Source of the DNA: Monilinia fructicola
Lineage: Eukaryota > Ascomycota > Leotiomycetes > Helotiales > Sclerotiniaceae
Assembly (NCBI GenBank): GCA_008692225.1
Contig: VICG01000007.1
Coordinates: 903,501 to 967,500 of the forward strand
Direction of reading: 5' to 3'
DNA: 64,000 nucleotides
This document shows, piece after piece, positions 10,335 to 21,168 of the stretch. The notes beneath the pieces were generated by a model. That model searched no databases and was not told the DNA's origin. It saw only the letters and a program-made list of their open reading frames with translations. The position numbers were made by a program, and so were the translations under genes. How positions within the stretch are numbered: position 1 is the stretch's first letter; every line of letters starts with the position of its first letter.

Positions 10335-13179
10335 TCAAACTGTAACAAATTGTCCCATTGCAGGAATCCCGTCTACAAGAATATAAACAACATATGGCCC
10401 AGGAGGTGCCACATTGCTGTTTGGTGGTCGAGTAACAGTCAACTTCTGTTGTGTTGCACCAGCGACGAAAGCCAGTGTTATCCAAATACAGCATGCGATG
10501 ACCCATGTGTACTGAATGAGTGACAAACCCACCGTGATACAAAGTGACAGTGACGGCTTTCGCACCGGCTGGGCAGTTGAATGTAACGGTGAGTGTGCTG
10601 CCGTCTGCTTTGAAGCTACCTGACGACAACTTCACATTGGTAGGGCGCTTGTTTGCATTATCGCCTCTAAGATAAGGGGGGACGTAATTCTCAACTCGGA
10701 ACTCGGTAACATATGGATCAGCTGCATCGGGTTGGAGCTTAGGCATCTCGACAGGATTGGATCCAGTAACCATGAGTGTGCCGTCAAGGAGGAGAAGGGA
10801 GACAGAATGGTAAAGACGTGGGATGGTTGAAGCAGCAAGAGTTGTGAATCTTTGTCCCTTGGCCTTGGTGGGATTGTAGAGAAGAGCTTCGAGCGTTGGG
10901 TTCTTTGCAAGTCCAAAACCTTGAGCACCCAGATTGCCACCGTTGAGCCAGATGACTGTTCCATCGGGTAGTAAAGTCCCCTCAACCATACCCCGACCTT
11001 CAGGCATGGAGTCCAACTCCCATTGTGGATTTGCGCTCAAAGGCTGTATTCTTCCACAACTTGGATCCGTCGGACTTGTGATATCTTGGTATGCACCACC
11101 TCCACATATGACAATATCAGGGTTCCATTTATTCGCACTTGACAAAGGGAGCAAGACACTTCCACCGGTATTGGGATATGTGCGATAGTCGCCTGCGAGT
11201 TCTGGTAGTTCCTTGACAACAGTATTGGTACCAACGTTGAAGACTTGTGAAGACTTCGAGGCAAAGATGAACAAGTTTCCATCGTTGAGCAGATGGACGA
11301 AAGGATACATGTAGTATGGTTGATTTTTCTCCAAAATTTCCAGGTCAATGTTCTTGCCTTGGGAAACCGCCGTGGCACTGAGTATCTCGTATGTAGGATT
11401 GTTGTTTTGCCTTGACAGTTGGATCGAGGCCGTTCAAACTTCCAGAAGCGACGAAGATAGTTCCATCCGGCATAGTTTGAGCAGTAGCATACCAACGAGC
11501 ACTTGCGAGCTTATTACCAGGTTCACTCCAATCTTTGCCTGTGAGACTAGCATCGGTAGAAGAAGAACGCTCAAGATATCGAATCGCGTCAAATCCATCA
11601 CCGATAGTAGGGTCAAGCCATTCCAAAGGAGCATTGCCTCCGAGCGAAACAACGCGGCCGTCGGCGAGGAAAGTGCCTCCGGAACAGAATGCATTTGTCT
11701 TGTAGGCTAGAGGAACCGAAACACCGTTACTTACAGGGTCGTATTCTGAAGACATGGCGTAATTTCCATTTGGCAATCTCAATTGAGTGTAGTTCTCCAA
11801 CTTATCCAGGAACATTACTCGACCGTTTGGCATAAGTGCTGCGTGCATAGCTGGGACTCCAGATTGACCAACGATGTTGAAAGCACCCCCATCTGGGGCA
11901 GCTGGGGCGGGACTAGCACCAGGGGCTGCAACCACTGGGGCATTCAAACAATCTCCCGATTGACATCCGGCACCACAATGTGCATTTGTTTTTCCGCTAT
12001 TTCATGTTAAATTATTGAAAAGTTTTCGAGCGATGAGTTCAGCTTACCAAAATCCGTACATGGAACAGCAATTTCCATTTGGCCAGTCACCGCAGACAGT
12101 ACCGCCGTTAGTAACACCACATGATCCATCAGTAGTCACTGGTGCATTGCTTGCCGCTGCTGGTGTAAGTGTAGTCGTAACTGGAGCAATTACTGGTTCT
12201 TGTGTTGTGGATGAAGAAGCAGCACGTGCAGGGGCGGATGTTGATGCTGCTCCACCTGCTCCAACTGCAGTCGTTGTGGTCGTTCCATCTGTGCATCCAC
12301 TCTGGCAACCGTTTGCGACAGAGCAATGACCAGCGGTAGAGCCACAGTAGCTGAAAAAAAGTTAGAATCTGCATTCACTTCATACAGAACGTTCGAAGCG
12401 AAGAGAGCTCCAAGTAATTATAGATAAAAGCATGACTTACCCATACGAAGAACAACAACCACCAAATTCGCCTTTTGCATCACAAGTAGCGCCACCGAAA
12501 GCCTGTAATAGATCATTAATATCACCATGGCGAGAGAATTTGGTAAAATACTCACAGTGCCACATCGGCCATCAGATCGAGGAGCGGCACCACTTGGAGT
12601 TGTAGTGCCACTGCCACTGCCACTGCCACTGCCACCACTGGTGCATCCAGATAAACATCCAGTTCCGCAATGACTACAAAAGTCAGTAAGATCGCAAGCA
12701 TGTTAAGAGTGATTAGTATACTTACGCATCATCATTTCCGCACCAACCGTATGACTATTATCAGGGTTAGTTATTGAACGTTCATGGTTTACCGGTGACC
12801 TACTGAACAGCATGATCCCTTGTATACTGTACTGTTTGGGTCGCAGATAGTATTGCCATTGGCCGGACCACAAGTACCATCCTTAGAATATACCGCTTGT
12901 CTTGGTTCCAGGGCTCGGTCTTCAACTGGAACCGGGTAATAACGGGCAGGCATTGGAGTATTTGGGACATAACATCTATATAAATGCTTAGCTGTATCCT
13001 GTGGATATTTGATTCGCGATGGCTCACTCTCCAGCTCCATCATCGGTACAATTTTGACCTTCGAGACAGCCATAGTACAAATTCTTGCTGGTGATGTCAC
13101 ATCTTAATGGGACATGATTAAAGACGATATTGGCAGAGACAGAGGCAACAAGGCCAAGAGAAATCAGGGTAGCCTTCAT
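10335..13179 (-). CDS. Secreted glyoxal oxidase (AA5_1) with three chitin-binding domains, two frameshifts
   Basis: Seven exons: 13179-13028, 12975-12804, 12754-12726, 12673-12556, 12502-12441, 12350-12048, and 11996 to the stop at 10335. The product starts with a signal peptide (MKATLISLGLVASVSA). It then has three CBM18/ChtBD1 modules (for example CCSSYGWCGNDDAHCGTGC) joined by Ser/Thr/Ala linkers, then a copper-radical oxidase domain. Residues matching the glyoxal oxidase active site are visible: Cys in NAFCSGGTF, Tyr in RWYATAQ, Tyr-His in RLYHSV, His in THSVHMGHR. Such enzymes oxidise aldehydes to acids with release of H2O2 outside the cell. Two single-base insertions break the frame: an A-run at 11405-11408 and a run at 10468-10470. 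Removing one base at each gives a continuous family-like protein, so sequence error is likelier than death. Confidence 0.85.
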
Positions 13180-13566
13180 GGCTCCTAAAAGTTACTTGAA
13201 GATGTCAATATGATGTGCGCACAACTGAACATGTGAAGATATCGACAAAGAAATATTGGTATTTTGAATGAAGTTGCAAAAGATCGCATGAGTTAGTCTT
13301 TATGGGTTATGAAGATCTTGGAAAGTATCTTGGAGTACCTAGTATTATATGGTTACCAGCCTCACACTTGCATGGTGACTGGGGAAAGGGAAAGGGAAAG
13401 GAAAAGGAGAAGGCTGTGCAGATCAATCGAACAGTATTTACCCCATTCACTGGGTAACCGCCACTTACTGCGCCGATTGGCGACACCACCACACCAATGA
13501 CAGAATTTCATGGACAAAAGTGAAAAGGCTGAACAAGTCACTAGGACCTTGGCTGGGTACTAGGTC
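13180..13566. other. Upstream region of the oxidase gene
   Basis: Presumed promoter of the minus-strand oxidase. It contains an A/G-rich run (13380-13415). No gene is seen. Confidence 0.4.
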
Positions 13567-13850
13567 CACCAGTGGGTGCACGGACTCATAAAACGAAAAT
13601 ATGCTCAATGGATTTCAATGAAAAATAACATCAAGTATTTCAATTTTAAAATACTAATTTCAATATATATTAATCTTTATAAAACTTCGTATACTTATAG
13701 AAAAATACATAAAGAATATAATGTATTTTAAAAATTACAAAAATCTTGAAGATTGAATTTATATAGTATTATAATAAAACGAAAAATTGCATTTTAACAT
13801 ATATAGATATCAACACTTTAACGTTTTATGAGTCCGTGCACCCACTGGTG
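13567..13850. mobile_element. MITE, 284 bp, perfect 29-bp terminal inverted repeats
   Basis: Positions 13567-13595 and 13822-13850 are exact inverted repeats of each other; the outer end reads CACCAGTGGGTGCACGGACT. The interior is very AT-rich and has no ORF. The element is flanked by GTC at 13564-13566 and 13851-13853, a likely 3-bp target site duplication. Small size, perfect termini and lack of coding capacity define a miniature inverted-repeat transposable element moved in trans by a DNA transposase. Perfect termini suggest recent activity. The superfamily cannot be fixed from the termini alone. Confidence 0.88.
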
Positions 13851-13853
13851 GTC

Positions 13854-16159
13854 GCAAGCAGGGAGGTAGATAATGAGACATTCTGACAACTCACCTCGTA
13901 TGATAGAGTTTTACACCAAATATGAAAACAGCAATTTCATGCAATCGCTCGTATGAAAGATGACTGTGACGGTGATTATGACTGTGATTGTTTGTTTTTT
14001 TGACCCGATGAACTAATTCGAAATGGTTTGAACTTATTAGGAGGATTCGATAAAAAGAAATACAAACAATCTGTTTTACGGGAGTGTATAGCAAGCCCGT
14101 GAAGAAGTATCAATCTTGAGGTCAATAGGATTAATAGGTAAGGGAAGAGAAGAGAATAGAAGAGAAAAAAGAATGTGAGGGCTTCCTAGGAGTGGTGAAG
14201 CTTCAGGTAGAGACAGAAAGGTAGAGAGAGCGAGAGAGCGAGTGAGAGAGAGAGAGAGAGAGAAAAGAGAGAAAGAAGAGAGAGAGAGGTGGAGAGTGAG
14301 GTTGAGGATGGATGAAGGAATGGTAGATAGGTAAAGATGTCGAGTGAGAGGGCAATATAAGGTAGATAAAGAAGAAAAGATGATAAAAATGAAATTAGAT
14401 GAGAGAAACTAGTATATAGTATATCATAAAAAGAGCAAGAGCCCACATCACTCTTTCCTTTACTTATTAATTAGTGTCCGGAGTAAATGGAGATATATCC
14501 TTAGTAACAAGTCGGTAGTGTTTTTATTATTTATAGTACTGGGCAACACGGAGTAGATAGTCACAAAGAATCAGATCCTCAGGTGGATAGGTAGGGAGGT
14601 AGGTGGGTGGCAGGGAATGAAGAATACTCTGTACTCCGTATTCCGTAGATTGAAAAAGGGCCCCGACTAAAAAGATAAGGAAACACGGTTCGGGTGTCTG
14701 TGAGTGTGAAGGGGAGGCGAAATGCTTCTTTCGTCCAATGTTACTATTATGGTAGTAGTTCAGATCTTACCCAGGTATCACACAACGTGGACCGTTATGT
14801 TATGATCAACCAACCAACCAACCGACCGACCCCTTTCTTGACCTACATCACCAACAAATCCATACCCACGGCTCCCTGCCTAGGTGCCAACAACAGAACT
14901 CTCCAATCTTCTACTCCGCAGTCAGGTAGGTAGGTAGGTACATAGGTATTAAACCATGATCCTGGCGGGACCTTATTATGATTCCAAGCAAAGTCTGCGG
15001 TTATTTTGATCAAGACAGCAACTTAAAGTGGGCTTCAAATGTCACATCAACCATTTCACTTTAAGCGATGAACATGATTGATTGAAAGCGAGAATGACAT
15101 GTCCTAGATACCTGCCGACGGAGTATATTCACACACATACTACTTTAGATGAACACGGGAAGGGAAAGCCACATTATCCCAAGATATAATTGGTGAGGAT
15201 CCTGTCGATCTTTTTCCCTCTAAATAATCTAATTGGCTCGGCAACTTTTTAAGCTTCTTTCAATTTCCACTGGCTTGTTTCAAAACAAACATCCAGAAGT
15301 TGAAAGGCTGTGCCGTGCGTATCGGAACTAAGTACTGTAAGGTTAGAGTCGGCCGACTTCTCACCCCCGGGGCCCTTATAAAACGAATCTTTTAAGCGCT
15401 CACTCTGTAATGTTTAGTTAAAAGGTAGGTAGGCATTGTAGGTAGGTAGTATTTGGCGGCTATAAAAATGGAATACCAATACAATAGAAACTTGGTAATA
15501 GATGGAGAATCTTTCAAAAATAGATTGCCCAGGTGTATTATGGGGTGAATTTGTTCTACTGCAATCGAATGCCCCGTGGCCAAAAAAACAAAAAACAAAA
15601 CAAAAATAGAAATAAAGAATAAAAAAATAGACAATTGTATCCGTGGTTAAATGTTCAAACTGACTCATTATGGCTAAAAGTATGAACCTTGGAATGGCAT
15701 GAAATCCTAAAGTGGGAGGAAAGCGTGGCTGGGCCCCAAGCTGGTTCTCGTAACTTGATATAGCGCTAGGCTTGATGCACGCTTGGATCCCTCAAGGCCC
15801 CTTCAAATTCATTGTACTACTCCAAGTTCCGAGATGGGTGGATATCTTGTTTGAATTTATTTTCCCTAGGTCTCGTCCCTTCCACAGAAGCTGGTCAATG
15901 TTGAGGGCGTTGATGCAGGGTCCGATTAAATTTAGTTCTGATGCCCCGAGAGCGCGAAAATTTCCTCATTATGGTTTTGCCAAATGACTGACAAACTCTT
16001 CATCTCTATGTTATCTGGATATCGGTCTTTGACGGGGCATCTTGGTGTGGGGTTTTGGTCATTCTGATTTGGAATTCGCTGGCCATATCTCGTATATGTC
16101 GTAAGAGTCGGATTGCCTCCCAGGTCTGATCATTTGATTTCCACATAACCAATCCTCTT
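13854..16159. other. Intergenic with GA-rich and GGTA-rich tracts
   Basis: About 2.3 kb with no supported gene. It holds a purine-rich (GA)n tract at 14223-14290 and small (GGTA)n clusters near 14585-14610 and 14925-14945. The region between the MITE and the Yae1-like gene otherwise looks unstructured. Confidence 0.5.
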
Positions 16160-16891
16160 TCACCAGTTCAGATCTGATTTCACCGTACCAATTTTCTGTT
16201 CCACGGAATCAGCTTTCATCTGCGGTCTCACCGGCACAACATCCTCCTCATTTCCTTCCATCAATTCCGTGTCCAATGACCACCGTCGCATCTCCTCTTC
16301 CACAATGCTATGCCATTTCTTGAGTAAAGGATGTGCTGCAGCAACATCGGGGAATACGACATCCTTCCCATCTTTCTCCTCTGGAACCTCAAATTTCCAT
16401 ATTCCATCCTCACCCCACCACTCCCTCGCGAATACCTTTTCTGTCTTTAATTCTTCCTTCGCATTCTTCAATAACTCTTCCAGTCGGCCTTTTTCTTCTA
16501 GCCAATCTGCATCTTCGGATTTTTTCGCGGACACAGAAACGGCTGCACAAACTCCTTCAAGAATTCCTATAACTCTCCCTATCCTTAAACCCAACACAGC
16601 ACCCAATCCATAACCTTCATCAAATCCTTTTTGGACACTTTCGGCCTTTCCCTTCGTAACACCATCCCTATATCCTTCCGTTTCGTGTTTCTCCTTTAAT
16701 CTTGGTATATCTGAAATCTCCGTATTTCCAAGCCCAAACATATCTCCGTCATAATTGTCTCTGCCGTCAAATGGAGGGGAACCTGGTTCGGATCCAAAAA
16801 CATCGTCAAAGTCATCATTGTGGACGGTAGGTTCGGGCGACGAAAGAGGAAATGTGCTAGAAGACATTGGAAATTCTTTGTCACGAAACAT
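16160..16891 (-). CDS. YAE1: Yae1-like protein (deca-GX3 repeat)
   Basis: A single exon of 243 residues if started at the ATG at 16891 (MFRDKEFPM). An in-frame ATG eight codons in (16867, MSSSTFPLS) is equally plausible, and one at 16960 is possible. The middle carries the diagnostic series of glycines spaced every four residues (EGYRDGVTKGKAESVQKGFD then EGYGLGAVLGLRIGRVIGIL), the deca-GX3 motif of Yae1/Lto1 proteins. In yeast Yae1 and Lto1 form an adaptor that lets the cytosolic Fe-S assembly machinery load the ABC protein Rli1, which acts in ribosome recycling. A short acidic N-terminus and a helical C-terminal part flank the motif. No intron or frameshift is needed. Lto1 is not in the window. 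Confidence 0.85.
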   Translation of the reverse strand: MFRDKEFPMSSSTFPLSSPEPTVHNDDFDDVFGSEPGSPPFDGRDNYDGDMFGLGNTEISDIPRLKEKHETEGYRDGVTKGKAESVQKGFDEGYGLGAVLGLRIGRVIGILEGVCAAVSVSAKKSEDADWLEEKGRLEELLKNAKEELKTEKVFAREWWGEDGIWKFEVPEEKDGKDVVFPDVAAAHPLLKKWHSIVEEEMRRWSLDTELMEGNEEDVVPVRPQMKADSVEQKIGTVKSDLNW

Positions 16892-16960
16892 TTCGATCGT
16901 GTAGTCCAGATTTAGATAATTGAATTTAATTAAGTTGGAATGAGGCACGCAAGTACTCAA

Positions 16961-17920
16961 AAATTTAATGATGAGGAAATGGAAAGCTTATCTAATCTAA
17001 AGGTCTGCGGGGTGGTGGCAGAAATAGGCGGTAAGACAGGGTGATTGATTACTCATACATTACCCTGGGCACCAGGTAGTAATATAAATGGTCATCACCA
17101 TTGCTCTTCTACAGCTAGTAATCATCACTAACAATAATTTGTTCATGTTCGAAATTCAAATTCTACGAAAATCATTGCGCAAATATTAGCTGTTGGATTA
17201 TCATTTTATTGCTTCAGTTTTAGTGACGGTACATTGCATAAGAAGATGGCATCTCATCATACCTATTATTGCAAGTGCGATATAATTGGAGTGCTTCGAT
17301 CACTTTGCTGTAATGGCCATTACAAGTAGCACATAGGCAATCACAAATGGCAGACATCGATCAGCTTTTCCATGAATTTCTCACCTTTCTTCTTACCGGC
17401 AATCATTGTATCTATATACTCGTCAAAAGGGATCTTAAGCTTGCTTTCCCTACCTTTGGCAATCCATGTTCACCTACCGTACTTCTACAACAGACGAGTC
17501 TTCATTACATACAATCGTCAACATACTTATTGTCCAGTGACATCTTTATGGATTTTGGATGCGATAAACGAGAACTACTGTGGAAGTTCAACACCCCGCC
17601 CATCTTAGAAGGAAGCAATGGCTTTAATCATGGCTTTCAATTTCGCGGGGCCATAGTTTGTAGACCGTGCAGTCCATGATCTTCACATGGGATGGAGCCC
17701 TCGCAAGCCTAAGGGCGAGAACGAGATGCGCAGAGAGAAAGCCACATACAAGAAGCTGTCTCAGAAGACACATGTGGAAAGATGGTGCAAGTGGGGGAAA
17801 GAAGGCACAAGGAGAGCTGGCCTAAACGGCCTCCGATTGAAAAAGCCTTCATCATTCTTTTTGTCATCCCACCTTGTGCTTTTTCACTACAATATAGCTT
17901 CAGTTTCTCTGAAGCCTGGC
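16961..17920. other. Intergenic; possible coding relic on the minus strand
   Basis: No gene can be assigned. On the minus strand, sequence ending at about 17350 reads like the end of a protein (KIPFDEYIDTMIAGKKKGEK then a stop), and upstream pieces near 17550-17680 also look coding. They cannot be joined without stops and match no family I know. Treat as an unassigned relic. Confidence 0.3.
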
Positions 17921-18040
17921 ACATACGACCATAGACTGAAGAGAATTGGGCATCCCGTCCGCTCTGCCATACCACAAGCTTCAGATCGGTGGATTAGTAG
18001 TTGGGTGGGTGACCACCAGCGAATCCCCACTGTTGTATGT
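17921..18040 (+). rRNA. 5S ribosomal RNA
   Basis: The 120-base segment begins ACATACGACCATAG and contains CATCCCGTCCGCTCTGCCAT and GTGGGTGACCACCAGCGAAT, the conserved core of ascomycete 5S rRNA including the internal promoter. Helix I forms between ACATACGAC at the 5' end and GTTGTATGT at the 3' end; helix II pairs ACTGAAG with CTTCAG(A)T. A T-rich tract (18038-18059) follows and serves as the Pol III terminator. The gene is single and unlinked to the large rDNA repeat, which is normal for filamentous ascomycetes, where 5S genes are dispersed. It appears intact. Confidence 0.95.
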
Positions 18041-18477
18041 TTTTTGTTTTGCTTTTTTTGTCTGAGGAAATTCAATAAATCCGTGAGTAATGATCAGTGA
18101 GGAAAGGGGGCAAGGAACCTCTACCTCGTCAATTTGTCAAGGAAGCACACCAGCAAAAAGCTGAGTTCTCGGAAGGATCATGTAAGATGTGAATTACTTT
18201 TATGGAACTTTGTCAGCTACCTAATAGATTTAAGGAGAAGTTTTGCCGTAAAGGAATGTAGTCAGTTTGCCAAATCTGTCGTGTCCATGATCGTTCTCAT
18301 GGAACTGCTCCATCCCATCAAAACCTTACCCTTCATACTCTTCAATGTGATTGGAAAAATTTCAACCTTCTGATAAATATTACATCCTCCCCGATAGCCC
18401 GACGCATTAAACACGACAAAATCACCCAAAAATTATCCAATGCTATACCGTGCTCAAAAATTGGAAGATGAAACTAT

Positions 18478-19211
18478 TTACAAGGCAGCAACCATGCCGG
18501 CGACGAGACCGAGCATGGCGCCAACACCAAGTCCAACGGATTGCGCAGCGTTCTGGGTAACCTCACTAGCGGTGGTAGATTGAGGGTGGACTCGTCGTAA
18601 CCGTTTCGTTGCCAGGCTTGGGAGTGGTGGTAACAGCCGAGGTTCCCGTCTCCGTCCCAGAAGTCGAAGTGGTGGTAACAGCCGAGTAACGGTACCCGTC
18701 TCCGTCCCAGAAGTTGATGTCGAAGTGGCACCTGAAGACGTAGTTGAAGCAGTACCCGAAGAAGTAGTCGAAGTAGGACCCGAGGAAGTAGTTGAGGCAG
18801 GAGAGGCCGAAGAGCTTTCTGACGTCGATTCCGCGCTACTGGTACTAGTAGTGCCTGCGGTGGTAGCTCCTTGGGCAGAAAATATAGAGCATTGACTGGG
18901 GCCAGCTTCGGAGGCTTGTTGCAGCTCTCCGGCCCCTGTACAAGCGGTTACGATGCAAGGGATTACGGCAGTGGATATACCGGCGAGGTTGGCGGGATCG
19001 CATTGGCAGCCTATATCTTCGATGTTACAATTGGTGCCTTGAGAGATAGCTTGGCTAATGCAGGGACTCTGTGAAGCTCATTAATAGAGTGATTCCGGCG
19101 AATAGAGCACCTAGCTGTGTAGTAACTTACAGCGCAAGCGGGTTGACCTGCAAATTCAACAGCGGAGACAAGTGTGGCAGCAGCGGCCAAAGAGAGGATT
19201 GAGAACTTCAT
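18478..19211 (-). CDS. CFEM-domain protein, probably GPI-anchored
   Basis: Exons 19211-19131 and 19068-18478 (intron 62 bp, donor GTAAGT, acceptor CAG) give 223 residues. Residues 1-17 are a signal peptide (MKFSILSLAAAATLVSA). A CFEM domain follows with all eight cysteines in order (PACASPC, GTNC, GCQC, VIPC, TAC, SQC). A Ser/Thr-rich stalk and a hydrophobic C-terminus (VGLGVGAMLGLVAGMVAAL) suggest a GPI-anchor signal. CFEM proteins sit at the fungal surface, and some bind haem or contribute to virulence. The stalk contains a 5-base insertion (GTTAC, about 18687-18691) and a 1-base excess in a C-run (about 18585). Together these shift the frame and restore it, giving an Arg/Leu-rich patch of about 35 residues. 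A TATA-like box lies upstream. Confidence 0.85.
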
Positions 19212-19360
19212 TTCGAAAGAATTTCTAGTTTTAACGTTGCAAAGAATATTGGGCAGATATTTTCCTAACACTGGAGGAGGAGCTGGAATCAATTGATGGG
19301 AATTGACTTGAGGATGAAGACGATAGAGAACAAAAGGATAGAAGAGGGGTAATGGCTCAA

Positions 19361-19371
19361 CCTATATAAGG
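19361..19371 (-). promoter_or_regulatory. TATA-like box of the CFEM gene
   Basis: The minus strand reads CCTTATATAGG about 150 bases upstream of the CFEM start codon, a plausible core promoter position. Sequence only; no transcription start is known. Confidence 0.45.
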
Positions 19372-21168
19372 AGTAATCAACAAAGACTCACTTCCAAAGC
19401 TCTACATCATTTCTTTCAATGGAGGAGTGATGAGCAATCAGCGTCTAGCCATCAGCTCCATTCCAGAAAAGAGAGAAAGAGATTTACGAGTTCTTTAAGT
19501 CGCAAAACCTGAAAATACAGGTTTGAATATCTTGTTACTATTATTATACATGACACCCTTCTGCGCATTACAGATGTATAAAAAATCCATCCGGAGGTCG
19601 AGAGAAAATCAGGGGCAGGAATGTAGAAATGTAAGACATGAAATCACCATGGCAGGAATTATGCTTCATCGCGCTTCGCCGGATGTGGTAATTCCACATG
19701 GCTCCAGTCGCCTTAATGAGCCCGCAATTGGCAATTGAATCGAAGGTGGAGGTGGAGCTGAGGTGTATGTGGCTGGAGCCGATGCGTAGACTTTCTTTGT
19801 GCGCACAATAGAATCTTGAGATCCGAGCTTCTTCACCCCTCGCGTCGCTCGTTACCATCGTTTGTTCATCCCCGCGCTAAATCGGCTTGGGAAACTCAGA
19901 CCTTCGTGGGGATTCCCGCTGCTTATGTAGCTAGATGCTCAATTGGGGTTGCCATAATGGCGTCCCTCTTTTGCAAGATACGCGTGGTGAAACATGGGTA
20001 AGCTGTGGGCGGGAGGGTGCCTGAAAAAAGCTCTCTCTTTCGAGTCATGACATTTGGTCAAAGAAACTTCGTTCGCTTACGCTTCGACGTATGTAATCGA
20101 GCTATTTCGGGCGCAGGATTACGAGGTCCTGGTGCACCGCTCTTTGATGTAACAATGAAATAATTTGTGCAGGGCTTCTGGGTGGTCTTGGGACTAGATG
20201 TACAGATGAGAGAAAAGTGATTTGAGCGGGATGGGAAGCTCGATTAATAAGGCTTTGATCTCGACTCTTTCCCACCCAGCTAGCTTCTCCTTCCCGATCC
20301 CCTGACACGATGCAGGAATGCTCGTTTCCCGCCGCGGCTCACAAAAACCGTCATCTCAGAGCCTACCATTTCCGACGCGCGCCCGCACAAACGAACCCCA
20401 ACTCGTGACATGCATCGGCGTCTGACCGACCCGTCCAAGACAGGGCAACACACGAAACACTAAACAACCATCCCCTGCACCGACAGAATCATACATAGCC
20501 CACGATGCCGCGAAAACGGTACATTCTCAGGTGACGTCCGCGCCGGCCGGCATCCCCCCCAACTGCACCGGGAAACTTACCCCGCGACATCGAAACACCC
20601 CAACAGCCCAACACCAACACCTCGCCAAACGACAGGGACAAGCGAACCGCCGAGAAAATTAGCTCGGGTTTCCGTGCAGGAATGATTCTGCATCGAGAAT
20701 CAAGCTTCAAGAGCTAGATGCCGTCGCTCGCCTTTGCATGCACACGTCGCTTCAGACCTTGGAAGAAGGCTGCGGGAACGAGATCGGGCGTGTCGTGAGA
20801 GCATTGTCAATTTGTGGTCTGACGAGGAAGAAATGGAGAGATGCTGATGCGTGGGTGTAGACGGGTAGACGGGTAGACGGGTAGGTAGATATTGTGATGG
20901 TGGTAGGGTAGCAACGTCGCCGACCAGTTTCAAAAAGCACAAGCAAAATTGGAGAGGTGTGTCATTCATTATTGTAGAGTAGAGGTAGAGTTGGGTATTT
21001 GAAACGTTCCCCGCACTGGTGGATTTTTTGTACATGGATGGTATTGAATACATCATCTGGCGTCATTCGTCTGCTCATCACATCATCCCTCACCTCGACT
21101 GCCATGCATTCCACCATGCCCTTCTATACACAGCGTTCCCTCCTCACCGCTCCCAATCTCCCCTCCCC
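19372..21168. other. Intergenic, partly GC-rich
   Basis: No supported gene. The part 20300-20700 is distinctly GC-rich compared with the surroundings and contains short ORFs without family resemblance. (GGGTAGAC)n sits near 20858-20885. Confidence 0.45.

Noticed and set aside
17350..17680. Coding-looking minus-strand pieces (KIPFDEYIDTMIAGKKKGEK)
   Set aside because: No family recognised, stops between the pieces and no consistent splicing; described as a relic, not a gene.
17687..18100. 137-codon plus-strand ORF
   Set aside because: It contains the whole 5S rRNA gene; the frame is open by chance across it.
18474..18731. 85-codon minus-strand ORF at the CFEM gene
   Set aside because: It is the alternative frame of the CFEM stalk repeat; the CFEM frame ends at 18478 with the GPI-like tail.
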